From assembly GCF_000143415.4 (NCBI RefSeq), contig NW_003314381.1, forward strand, positions 124,001 through 188,000: 64,000 nucleotides of DNA, given 5' to 3'. Below, one piece after another: positions 34,971-44,807 of this stretch. The notes under the pieces were generated by a model, which had not been told where the DNA came from, made no database searches, and saw only the letters and a list, made by a program, of their open reading frames with translations. The translations under genes and the position numbers were made by a program. Each line of letters opens with the position of its first letter. Within the stretch, counting starts at the first letter, position 1. This stretch comes from Selaginella moellendorffii. Lineage: Eukaryota > Streptophyta > Lycopodiopsida > Selaginellales > Selaginellaceae.

Positions 34971-35984
34971 GCAAATGTTGGCAACATATTTAAAGGCTAA
35001 AGTTGGCTAGAAAGTGGCAAACCTAAGAGAAAAAGAGGCTTGACATGTGTTCCGTACAGTCCTGAGGCCTAGGTCATGATCCCATATAAATGTGGAGCGT
35101 CATTGGAGATGCTGGGTTTTCTAGGAAATGTTTGAGTGAGGCAATTGTTGTGGACCTGACCCACTCAAGTGCCAGAGCAACATAACACTTCATCTTCATA
35201 CATCCACTGCTTCTTGATGTCCTGAGCATGCTCTACTACTATGTTCTCATAGGTAGTACACGCCCACACTGGCAACAGCTAAGAGAGAAGGTTTTTCAGC
35301 CAGCAAGCACACTTTTAATGCCTAATTGATGCACAAAAGCCACAAAATGACTCCTTAAGACCACAAAAAAAGAGGTGGAGGCATAGGATTGTAAAGCCTT
35401 CTACTCAATCCAGTGGGCAACATTTGCCCCACGACCTCCCTATTGGGCAAATGTGATGTAAGTGGCTGAACTATGCGTAATGTCCTGGACAGCCCCTTGC
35501 ATTGCTTGGCAGACCAGCTCTCGCCATTTCACACACAACCAAGGGGCGTTGAGCTATGCATTGCCAACATCCCTATACCACATCCCAAATGATCTAAGAC
35601 ATTGGCTGCAACCATACATCATAGTAAGTAGGAGAGGCATCGCTAGATTGCCATGAGGAGGGGGTAAGAGCCCTCCCCCCCCCCCCCCCTTCCCGCCCCT
35701 CAAACTGCTAATGGCCAAGTTTTGGGGGTTACACTAAAAAAGCCCCCCCCCCCCCCCCCTCCGAAGGAGGCTGCTGCTGCTGCTTTGTTTCCCAAGCTTA
35801 TGGATCAGAGCCCGGTCAATTGCTTGAATGCCGTCCGCCTTGGAAAAGGACATCTTTGACGAGGTGTTTGAACTGGCCAGCACACTTGAGATTTTTATTG
35901 GTTCTAAACCTGAAATTAGGAGTTTATTTTTGTCTACAACCAAATGACCAAAGAGTTTTGTCTGAAATTCTTCCCCTGAAATAT
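34971..35984. other. Start of array unit 2; two long C tracts
   Basis: Homologous to about 9.5-10.87 and 57.5-58.8 kb. It has runs of 15 C (35,675-35,689) and 17 C (35,743-35,759) where unit 1 has only short interrupted C runs (about 10,118-10,132). Confidence 0.6.
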
Positions 35985-36198
35985 TTTTTTTGCAGCAGCG
36001 CCTACACCAAGCAAGAGCTCCTCGCGCATCACATGGGCTACATGGGAGTAAACATGGAAGTTCTCATGGATTGCCGCAACACCCTCTTTGCGAAAGACCT
36101 TACATCACTGGAGGAGCTCTGGCGGTGGTGTTTTGGACGCTGTGTTTGGTGTACGCCACCCAGGAACATGCGGTGGACGAGACTTTGGTGCTTCTTTG
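35985..36198 (+). pseudogene. Unidentified conserved gene fragment upstream of MTPSL-2
   Basis: Contains the ttttttgcag acceptor and the frame SSAYTKQELLAHHMGYMG then VNMEVLMDCRNTLFAKDL, as in the other units. It then diverges through an insertion (about 36,140-36,170, tgtgtttggtgtacgccacccagg) and runs into inverted block P. Confidence 0.4.
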
Positions 36199-36250
36199 AG
36201 GAGTTTACATCGTCCGATATCAATCTCCATTTCAGAGTACATTGGGTTGG
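36199..36250 (-). other. Block P, inverted orientation (unit 2 only)
   Basis: gagtttacatcgtccgatat...cagagtacattgggttgg is the reverse complement of the block that reads aactcaatgtactctg...gtaaactcc in units 1, 3 and 4, with an internal deletion of about 18 bp. Confidence 0.7.
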
Positions 36251-36350
36251 TTCAAAGCTTTGTTTTTCTGCGAGTGCTGTCGCTGTTGCTCGCGAGCCCT
36301 AGAATTTATCAAACTGTCAACAGCCCTGAATGCCCTCCGGCTTGGGCTCG
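36251..36350 (+). other. Block F, unit 3-like orientation, shortened (unit 2)
   Basis: ttcaaagctttgtttttctgcg... to ggcttgggctcg has the orientation of unit 3 and is opposite to units 1 and 4. The first few bases and about 60 internal bp are missing. Confidence 0.7.
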
Positions 36351-36553
36351 GCATCTTTGACGATGGCCAAAGAGTTCTTTAACTATAGGAACCCAACACA
36401 CTTGTTTTTTTGTTCTAAACCGGTGTTATCATAAAAATTAAGAGAGTTTGTCTGACTTTGCTTTTCAGAAGTAAAGAGTTTTGTCTCAAATTCTTCCTTT
36501 GAATCGTCTTAACCTGGGATCATGCGCAATCCATGACGCCAAAACCCTGATGA

Positions 36554-36560
36554 TTTATAG
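36554..36560 (+). promoter_or_regulatory. Possible TATA box of MTPSL-2
   Basis: TTTATAG lies 50 bp before the ATG, inside about 110 bp (36,500-36,609) that does not match the promoters of the other three copies. Confidence 0.35.
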
Positions 36561-36609
36561 AGGGTCAAGCAGAATTAGACATTGGAAGTAGAAAGGTTAG
36601 TTCTCTATC

Positions 36610-37653
36610 ATGGGAGCCTCCTCTATCCTTAGCATTTTTGAGGGTACCAAAAGCTTTTACATACCACCGGTCAGCTCTTATCATGTTGATTTGAATCCTG
36701 CTTATGATGCAAAGGTGGATGCTGAAATTGACAAATGGTGTATGGATTTTTTGAACTTGCACGATCTCACTGATCACAAGACTCAGTTTGCCATTCAGAG
36801 CAAGCTGGGAAAACTTGCAGGCTTGGCATACCAGGCCATTTCTTCAGAGAGACTCCGTCCCATGGCAAAATTCTTGTGCTGGTTGTTTCTTGCAGATGAT
36901 TTTATGGAAGATTCTTCTGTCCCTGTCTCTGACCTGAAGAATGCCACACTTGCATACAAGCTCATCTTCAAAAACAACTATGATCAAGCCATAACTCTGG
37001 TGGAAAGTAAAGACCTTCTGCGGCAAATGGGGATGCTTAACGATGTCTACACTGATCTAAAGGGTTTCATGAAGCCTGGACATAAGACCCGGTTTTCGAA
37101 TTCCATGATTGATGTGCTCGACATGTTTGAGGTGGAATCAACTTGGCTTCACAAGAAACTGGTTCCCAACTTTGAGATTTATATGTGGATGAGGGATGTA
37201 ACGGCTGGGGTTATCCCTTGCATGGTGGCAATAGACTTCCTTAATAATTTTGGGCTGGAAGATGAAGTGCTAGAGCATCCCAACATTCAAAGGCTGGAAG
37301 TGATTGCAAATCGCCACACGTACCTAGCCAATGACATGCTCTCCTTCAAAAAGGAATGGGCTTGCGACATGTACCTCAATTCTGTGGCACTGGTTGGTTA
37401 CAGTAGCAACTGTGGCTTAAATGAGGCAATGGAAAAAGTTGCAGAAATGGTTCAGGATTTGGAGAAAGAGTTTGCTGACACCAAACAAAAGGTTCTCTCA
37501 AACAAAGACTTGAACAAGGGAAATGTCATGGGGTATGTGCAAGGCTTGGAGTATTTCATGGCTGGAAATCTAGAGTTTGCCTGGCTCTCTGCGAGATATC
37601 ATGGGGTGGGATGGGTTTCACCAGCCGAGAAATATGGTACCTTTGAGTTCTAG
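36610..37653 (+). CDS. MTPSL: Microbial terpene synthase-like protein, array copy 2 (MTPSL-2)
   Basis: Intact 347-residue single-exon frame, very similar to copy 1 throughout. The aspartate-rich motif here is DDFMED, with Glu in place of the third Asp of DDxxD. The NSE motif is NDMLSFKKE and the C-terminal SARYHG (Arg-Tyr pair) is kept. It has one residue fewer than copy 1 near position 219 (LEDEVLEHP against LEEEGVLDDP). The start is fixed by the conserved MGASSILSIF. A poly(A) signal aataaa lies at 37,688-37,693. The immediate 5' flank is unlike that of the other copies, so its expression may differ. It converges on DCL-2 with only 188 bp between stop codons. Confidence 0.9.
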   Translation: MGASSILSIFEGTKSFYIPPVSSYHVDLNPAYDAKVDAEIDKWCMDFLNLHDLTDHKTQFAIQSKLGKLAGLAYQAISSERLRPMAKFLCWLFLADDFMEDSSVPVSDLKNATLAYKLIFKNNYDQAITLVESKDLLRQMGMLNDVYTDLKGFMKPGHKTRFSNSMIDVLDMFEVESTWLHKKLVPNFEIYMWMRDVTAGVIPCMVAIDFLNNFGLEDEVLEHPNIQRLEVIANRHTYLANDMLSFKKEWACDMYLNSVALVGYSSNCGLNEAMEKVAEMVQDLEKEFADTKQKVLSNKDLNKGNVMGYVQGLEYFMAGNLEFAWLSARYHGVGWVSPAEKYGTFEF

Positions 37654-37841
37654 TTCGCTTCTACTTGCATTAGAAGCTGGTGCTTAAAATAAAACTAATG
37701 GACAATAATACTTTGAATTTCTCATACAACTGTTGAGTAATATATTTCTCCACTTTTTTCTTTCAGTACTAGACATTTACTTTTTGATACAGCAAAAGCT
37801 TAGCACCACGAAGTCTAGGAAAAAAAAGAGAGAGAACTGCG

Positions 37842-40157
37842 TTAGGAATTTCCAGAGCTTACTTGGAGACTGGCAAGCATCTTCAGTGCCGCGTCTATCT
37901 TTGCAGATTTCCTCGGCTTCTCCTGCGAAGTTTCCACAAGTGATTCTTCTCCAAAAGTCACCCTTACTTCAGTCGTGGTCGCCTCTGTCCGGAAGAAACT
38001 GACTTTCATGCCTTGTCTCGCGCAAAGCTCCATAAGAATCCGCACAGGATGGAAACGCAGCGTCCCTGGAGTGACCAAAGGCGATAACAAAGGCAGCACC
38101 ACTCTCCACAACTTCTCCAAATCGAAGTTAGTGTCCACAAAGATGGCACCGGTTATGCTTTCAAGTAAGTCTCCAAGCACCTGAGAAAAGAGAGGCCAGA
38201 ATGTAGAGAAGACCACCGGAATATGTGTACGTACCTTTGGGGCCGACAAGTCTTCGAAGCATGACGCGTCTGGTTTTTCCTTCACGTTTTGCACGAACTT
38301 TCGGATCTCGCAGTCAAGTTCCACCGAGCCATGCTGAAGATGCTGATGTAAGCCGTGCCTCACAACCAGCCGAGCAAACCATTTGTTGTTCACGGCTGCA
38401 GACCGCAAGTCTGTGAGTGTTCCTGGAGGTAATCCTGGATGAGTCTCGAAGAGGTGGCGGGATACAAGGAAGTCCAGGACGCCATCGCCAAGGAACTCTA
38501 GCCGCTGTATTTGTTTTCGATTAGAAAAAAAGCCCAGCTGATAAACCAAGGAACTTACCTGATAGCAGAGCAAGCAGTTCGGTTGAGATGCGTGAGTTAT
38601 AGCTTCCACCAAGAGGCTCCTGTTTTGAAATTTATACTGCAGCTTATGCTCTAAAGACTCCAACGAGGCCTGGAGATGTTGAAACGATTCAGCCGGCAGG
38701 GAAGCTTGGCGAGCCGAGGCAAGCAAGCCTATGTCGAATTCTATGTCAATGCCGAGCTGTTTCATAAGCTCCATGGCGCTCGGAGGTCCAGACGTGGCCA
38801 AGTATGCACCGATAAGGGCCTCTACAACGTCGGCGAGAGCTTTCCTTCGAATCCCCCGATGGCCGTTGGCACACGATGAAAAATAATTTTCCTCGTTTTC
38901 ATAGCTCCCCTGCTGGTGCCTACATTTTGATGAATCAGAGGTAAGCATGCCCGGGCCAGTCCAGTTGGAAGGATTGAATTCTTCGTCGCGTATGTATTCC
39001 TGCAAGGCAACGTTGAACATTTACACTACAGGAAGAAAGATCGCGCATACCGCAATGCCAGATGATTTTGCCAACTGATGTAGCGCTGCATTACAAGTAG
39101 CGCGAGACCTTCTCGCACTGAGCTGGCCTTCGTGTTTCTTATCGTAGACCAGGAACAGCTTTTGAGTCACGACGTATTTGAGAAACGAGTCCCCTAGAAG
39201 CTCCAAACTCTCATATGAGAACTCTTCGTGACATTTTTTGCTGGTAATTGCTTCGAGGATCTGGAAAACCATCTCACCACTAAGATTCATTTTCAAGGAT
39301 AAAGATGAATACCTTCGCTGCAGGAATCCATGGCCACAGTGGTGAGCGCAACTGTATGGCACAGACGGTCGAAGTAAACTGGTGAAGAAACGAAGGGACG
39401 AAGTATAACGATCGAATTAGTCCGGACTTAATCTCTAGGCACAGGCACAACTCAGGTGGTAGCTCTACAAAACTTTCTTCTTGTCTAGAACCTGCAACAT
39501 AAACTCCGACACTATAAATTGTAATTTCTAAGCAAATATCGAGTTTTCACCATGATCTTCCTTGGGTCTTATGAGGAGATTATGAAAAGCATGCGTTGGC
39601 TTGGCTTTCAGCAATGGCTGATCTGGAAGCCGTAACGTCCTTTGATACCTGCAAAAACGTGAGCTTGGTGAGAGAAGGTAGGCACAGGCTGCGATAGACG
39701 CTCACTTGTCTTTGTAATAATCTATGTACGTGAAGCCCCTCTTCGGTAGTAGTGATGCCGCAGTAAAATTCTCTAGAACCCCTGTGACACAGAAAAGCCT
39801 GCCATTGTGCACGGTAGCTACGACCATGTCCTGGAGCGCAGAAGAATGTACGTAGCCATTAGCAGTGCAGAGCATGTCCGCGTGCGTCTTCTCCCCCACA
39901 CCATCCCCATCTATTGGAGAAGATGGTGAGAAATTACTACAAAGTGTCCTGTATACCCCCGCAGTCGCATGAACACTCGTCCAATCAATACTGTCGTTGT
40001 CATCATGCACAGGTAGCAGAAGAAACGCTTGAGATTTGTTCCAGAGGATTTCTTGAGGACTTCCCGAGCAGCGTGCCAAACGGTTGAAAGCTCCGTTGAG
40101 CAGTAGCTCTTGATATGCCTTGGCTGCCTTTACCTGTATCAGAAGAAAGACGTGCCG
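37842..40157 (-). pseudogene. Dicer-like protein, array copy 2, truncated before PAZ
   Basis: Encodes the PAZ region (about 40,135-39,530), RNase IIIa (39,362-38,830), RNase IIIb and the dsRBD tail, with the same intron positions and intact catalytic acidic residues as copy 1. Homology to DCL stops at 40,156-40,157 (cgtgcc) inside the intron upstream of PAZ and switches to DNA found downstream of the ankyrin gene in other units (gataaacattaag). Helicase, DUF283 and platform are therefore gone. From 38,504 to about 40,145 it sits at a constant offset of 24,880 from copy 1 with no difference that I could find. A truncated transcript could still be made, but a functional Dicer is unlikely. Confidence 0.75.
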
Positions 40158-40904
40158 TGATAAACATTAAGTGTACAATTTAAGGGTTTATTTATCCAGT
40201 TTTACAACTATCTGTCTGTGTATTCTCTTGATTCACTTGAAACAAATGTCCTTCTTAGATGATACATGACTACCTGTAGCCCAAAAATTCTCCACCAGGC
40301 CCTTTGTCAATTGCGGTACTCAATCACTCCTTTGCTTATGACCATCTAGTGCCTATCTACAAGTTATGATCCTTATCATCTTCCTCCTTGCTCATGCAGC
40401 TGGTAGGTTTCTTCTATGAATCCCAAGAACATTTGCAAGAGTAGTGTTTGGAATGTTGTCACCACCAATGATCATGGAAAGAATTGCTCTCTTTGCAACT
40501 AGATGATCACATGAACGTGCTTTCTTCATTAGTTGAGGTGATTGATGAATGTTGACGCACATTTTCTTCTTAGAGTTGCTTGTCAAAAAATTTTCTAGTA
40601 GACTAATTATTGGGCAAATCACTTGGTTGTGGCACACTAGAAAGCTATTAATGATCAATGCTTTTGTATATGAATCATCCTTGCAAGTGATGTCAAACAA
40701 GTCCCCTATACCTTTGGCCTTTCTTCTTACTTTTATCATACTCATATACTCGTGATGAAGTATTCCCGGCTTGATATAGGTGATCTTTGGTTTTATCATG
40801 ATCACTTGAAATAGTGGCCATCCTGAAGACAAATTAAGAACTTTGGTTAGATATGAAAGTAACTAGAAAAAATACTATAAATATCTTACTAGATATGTGT
40901 TGTT
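40158..40904. other. Array unit 3 spacer
   Basis: Matches about 54,912-55,640 and 7640-8330. It carries the conserved minus-strand frame listed separately. Confidence 0.5.
40392..40832 (-). CDS. Uncharacterised conserved ORF (146 aa), unit 3
   Basis: The minus-strand frame is open in two of three array copies (here and 55,144-55,593) and broken in unit 1. It is basic, with blocks such as MIKVRRKAKGIGDLFDITC and KARSCDHLVAKRAILSMIIG. I recognise no domain, signal peptide or membrane span. There is no evidence for a promoter, and the first residues use a non-ATG codon unless translation starts at an internal Met. It may be a fragment of a transposon protein or a pseudogene exon. Confidence 0.3.
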   Translation of the reverse strand: MSSGWPLFQVIMIKPKITYIKPGILHHEYMSMIKVRRKAKGIGDLFDITCKDDSYTKALIINSFLVCHNQVICPIISLLENFLTSNSKKKMCVNIHQSPQLMKKARSCDHLVAKRAILSMIIGGDNIPNTTLANVLGIHRRNLPAA

Positions 40905-41530
40905 GCTTGTTGGTGCTTCTAGTTGCTGTTGCACCTCTTGCTTATTGCTGCTACTAAGCTCACTGGCCTGGAAGGAGTTAGGCTGTCGGGCATGATCCAG
41001 CTACTACTTGATAGGCACGATCTTATTGCTGCTAACTAATTGCTACTAGTGTTAATGCTTGGCCAGTTGCTCCCTTGGTTGTTGCTACTACTGCAAATTG
41101 CTGCCACCGCTGCTTGCTATCCACTGCTACTGCTTCTTGCTGCCCTTGCCATTGGTGCTACTAGTGTTGCTACTTGTTGTTGCTGCTGCTTTTTCTTGCT
41201 ACTGCTGCCATTGTTGGTGTTGCTGCTTGCTGGCCACCGCTGTTGCTGTTGGTGCTATTTCTTGCTTGCCATCAATGCCACTATTGCATATTGTTGCCCC
41301 TACTGCTGTTGCTGTTGGTCCTGCTCTTTGTCACTAGTGCTGCTGTTGGTGCTACTAGTGCTGTTGCTTACTACCAATACTGCTTTGCTTGTCACAGCCG
41401 CTACTATTGGTGTTGCTACTGGTGCTGGTGCTGCTCCTTGCTACCATCGCTATTGCTAGTGTTGATGCTTGCCCCACTGTTGCTGCTACTTGCTTCTTTC
41501 TACTGTTGCCTCGATCACACACTAAGATGC
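40905..41530. repeat. Imperfect TGC/TTG trinucleotide-rich tract, unit 3
   Basis: Same low-complexity tract as 8335-8830 but longer, with added blocks (about 41,220-41,400). All three plus frames are open in parts and encode only Leu/Cys/Ala/Val/Tyr-rich sequence. Confidence 0.85.
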
Positions 41531-42722
41531 TCCATTCTAAACCATATCCGAATCAATCCACAAATGTAAGCAAGGTGATGGTAAGTAGGAGGAGGGGAGA
41601 AGAGGAGGATTGGGAAGATTAGCACTGCAAGCTGCCCCATGACAATGCTCCACACCTTCCATGTTCATAAGCGATAATCCAAGGAATTCCCAAGTTAGAC
41701 TCTTTATGTTATTAACATTTGTAGTTTTTTATTTTTTCTTTCATTTCTCATCATACTTTAATTTATGTATGAGGGTCTTTAGTAGAGCATTAATCTTTGT
41801 TAATTGCCCATCTAATTGAGTATTGAATAACAAACCTCATTTTTATATTCATATTTGGAGGTTTCTTTACTAAAATCCTCCTCATGTGAAGATTCTTTAT
41901 CAATTGATTCTTATTTAATTGAAAGCTCCATCTTTATAAGCAATTTAATATTAGTCTTTTCTCATTTATGCTTTATTTTAGCCATCTTCTAATAATTTAC
42001 CTTTATCCTTCATTATAACTAATCAAATGGCTTTGATACCAAATTGTAAACTATAATTTCTTTTTTTCAATTTATCACCTGACCACCTTTGCATTAGCTA
42101 TAGCTAAGTTACATTATTAAGATCCACTTCTATTGTATTAGTTTTTATTTAGTTATGTCTGGTTTTAATAACTCACTACACAAGCAACTGAGTGTTAGTC
42201 ATCTCTTCATAGATTCCACTCTATCTAAAACATTTGATTCTCTTTTGAAGTATCTTTTGAACATTTCCTTAAAAGGCCTCCCTAGCAAGTCTAGCAAATG
42301 TTCGGAACATATTTAAAAGCTGAAGTTGGTGGTAAAGATGCTTTGAAGTCACTCTTAAAAAGAAACTCATGAAAGATCATGGTAGAAAGTTCTCTTAGTT
42401 GGCTACAAAGTGGCAAACCTAAGGAAAAAAGAGAGGCCTCAAAAATCATAATCTTTAACATGTGTTCCACAAAAGCATCTTGCAAGAGTTAAGTCTCCTA
42501 GAGCTCGCAAGAGGGCAGAGAAGTTCTTAACTTTCCATCAAGCCCATGCCCCCATCCATCACATAAGGTCGTAGGATAACCTTACAGTTTTGAGGCCTAG
42601 GTCATGATCGGACATTAGGATGCCCTCCATATAAATGTGGAGCCTCATTGGGTGGTATAAATTTTCTACTCACTATTATAGTGCATGACCCACTCAAGTG
42701 CCAGAGCAACATAACACTTCAT
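41531..42722. other. AT-rich array spacer, no gene
   Basis: Matches about 56,290-57,760 with indels. I see no coding frame with recognisable content. Confidence 0.5.
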
Positions 42723-43322
42723 CTTTGTGTAAGCGACTAATTTTTCCATTCTACTTTAGTCATTTAACTACACCTCCGACCATTCGGAGGAGTCTCATTC
42801 ACAACCTCTATAAGTCCTTTTCTTGGACTTAGGCTTGCTAGTCCCGAGAATGGCATCCCCACCACTCAACTTTTGCACTTGGTTCGAGTGCTCCACATGT
42901 CCGATCCCATTACCGACACCCCAAGGTACCATCGACATATCAGCCTATTACACTAAGGCCATGCCCCTTCACCTTGGTCACACCGGTGGTCTAACACCAC
43001 CGCATCACAGTCCCATCTCTCAAAGACTGAGCCATCCATCCATGAGTGATCATCCCCAATCCACTCCTTAGCATCCTTAGGATGCCCACAGATATGGGGA
43101 TTAGCCTTCCCCAATATCCCTTTTTTAGTCCCCACCAAGTCCTTTTTCGTCCATGGCCGTGTTCACCAACACTGCCACTGGATCAAGGCCCACATGCCCG
43201 ACCACTAAGTCCCTCGGTCCTTTGGGACTACCTCCTCACATGACCGTATCCTTGGTCTCTACACTAGAGGACGACTCTTCCTCCTTTTCACAGTCTGGGA
43301 CTTTGGGGTAACATTTCGGAAC

Positions 43323-43709
43323 TGTCAGGAATCCCCCAATTCTTGCCACATTCCTGACTCTTGCCAGATTCCTGACCTGCAGACCACATTCCTGACTCTC
43401 GAGACACTTCCCTATTCCTGACTCTCGAGACACTTTCCTATTCCTGACTCTCGAGACACTTCCCGATTCCTGAGTCTCGAGCCACATTCCTGATGATGAT
43501 GTGGCGCCTCCTCGACCTCAGCTGTATTTAGGCCGTCCTCGATCCAAGAGTGGTGGAGCTTCATCAACCTATAGTATATATAGGTTAGCCTTGTTCCATT
43601 TCTCCACAATCTGAATCAACGCCAGTCTAAGGCCTTTTCTTTGTTTCCACTAGCTTTTCTCTTTGTCTTTTTGCATTTTCCAATCTTGATCTTGTCAGGG
43701 GTCTTGACA
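43323..43709 (+). repeat. 5' LTR of the chromovirus
   Basis: 387 bp. It contains three close direct repeats of attcctgactctcgagacac and a TATA-like tatatatagg at about 43,575-43,583, a plausible promoter. Confidence 0.9.
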
Positions 43710-43808
43710 GTTTGATTCAGATTGTGTTTTTTCGTTTTTTGATTTAGCTCGTTTTGATTGTTTGATTACCTTTGCCTTTTTTTCCCCCTTTTTCCTTTCT
43801 TCTTGCCA

Positions 43809-44780
43809 ATGGAGCCTCCAAGCCATCCTGATTTCTTTGCTGAAGTCCTTGCAAAAATCCAGTCTGAGAATACCGAGCTGAAGGCGACCCTTCTTCGCAT
43901 GCAGCAGGAGCTTGCTTCACTTTCGGCTCAAGGATCCAGCAAAGTTCCTGAACCGAAGGTGAGCTTCCCGGCGAAATTTTCAGGCAAGCGTTCGGAGCTT
44001 CGCGGATTCCTGAACCAGATGGAGTTGATCTTCGCACTTCAACATCGGTGGTACCCTACTCCCGAGTCTCAAATCGGCGCGATTGGGACGTTGCTCGAAG
44101 GTGCAGCTTTGTCATGGTTTTCTCCTCTTCTGGAGAAGAGCATGAAAGGGGTCGTGGTTCCAGAGCTGATGGATCTTCAATTGTTCAAAGAGAAGCTCGA
44201 AGCATGTTTTGGCGAGACGGATCGGGTTCGGGCTGCTACCACAAAGATGAGACGTCTCTCTCAGGGGTCTCGTCTTGCCTCGATCTACGCTACAAAGTTC
44301 CAACTCCTTACTTTGGACACTCAGTGGGATGAGTGGGCCCTGATTGATCAATTTCGTTTCGGCCTCAACAACGGTGTCAAGGATTTGCTGCTCACCATGG
44401 AGGATCCCAAGGACCTGTCGGATGCCATCAACAAAGCTGTTCGATGTGACAATCGTCTCTTTGAACGTCGTCAGGAAAGTCGCCGCGCCGCTGTTTTTCC
44501 GTCCTAGACTCAGGAATCCCAGCTTGAGTCTTCGGGGCATACTCTTGAACCTACTGCTCCGGTTCCGATGGATATTTCTGGTACTCCCCGACTCATTAGA
44601 GGGAAGTTGAGTCCTGCTGAGAAGCAACGTCGAATATCTCATAATCTTTGCCTCTATTGTGCTGATCCTAATCACAAAGTAGCTGTATGTCCCAAGAAGC
44701 CTCCTCGACTGCTCGAGTTCACTCTGCCTCAAAGTCCACCTCTATTGCAGTCGGGAAACGACCCTGTCCAAACAGAGTAG
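43809..44780 (+). pseudogene. Chromovirus gag, one internal stop
   Basis: The ATG at 43,809 opens a frame with a coiled-coil-like N-terminus, a gag capsid-type core (KFSGKRSELRGFLNQMELIF, then the retrotransposon-gag pattern around WALIDQFRFGLNNGVKDLL) and, after a TAG at 44,505-44,507, a continued same-frame piece with a CCHC zinc knuckle (C-x2-C-x4-H-x4-C at about 44,649-44,693). It ends with TAG at 44,778-44,780. The internal TAG truncates gag before the nucleic-acid-binding knuckle. Confidence 0.8.
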
Positions 44781-44807
44781 GAGCTGTCTGTTTGGACTCC
44801 CCGAATA

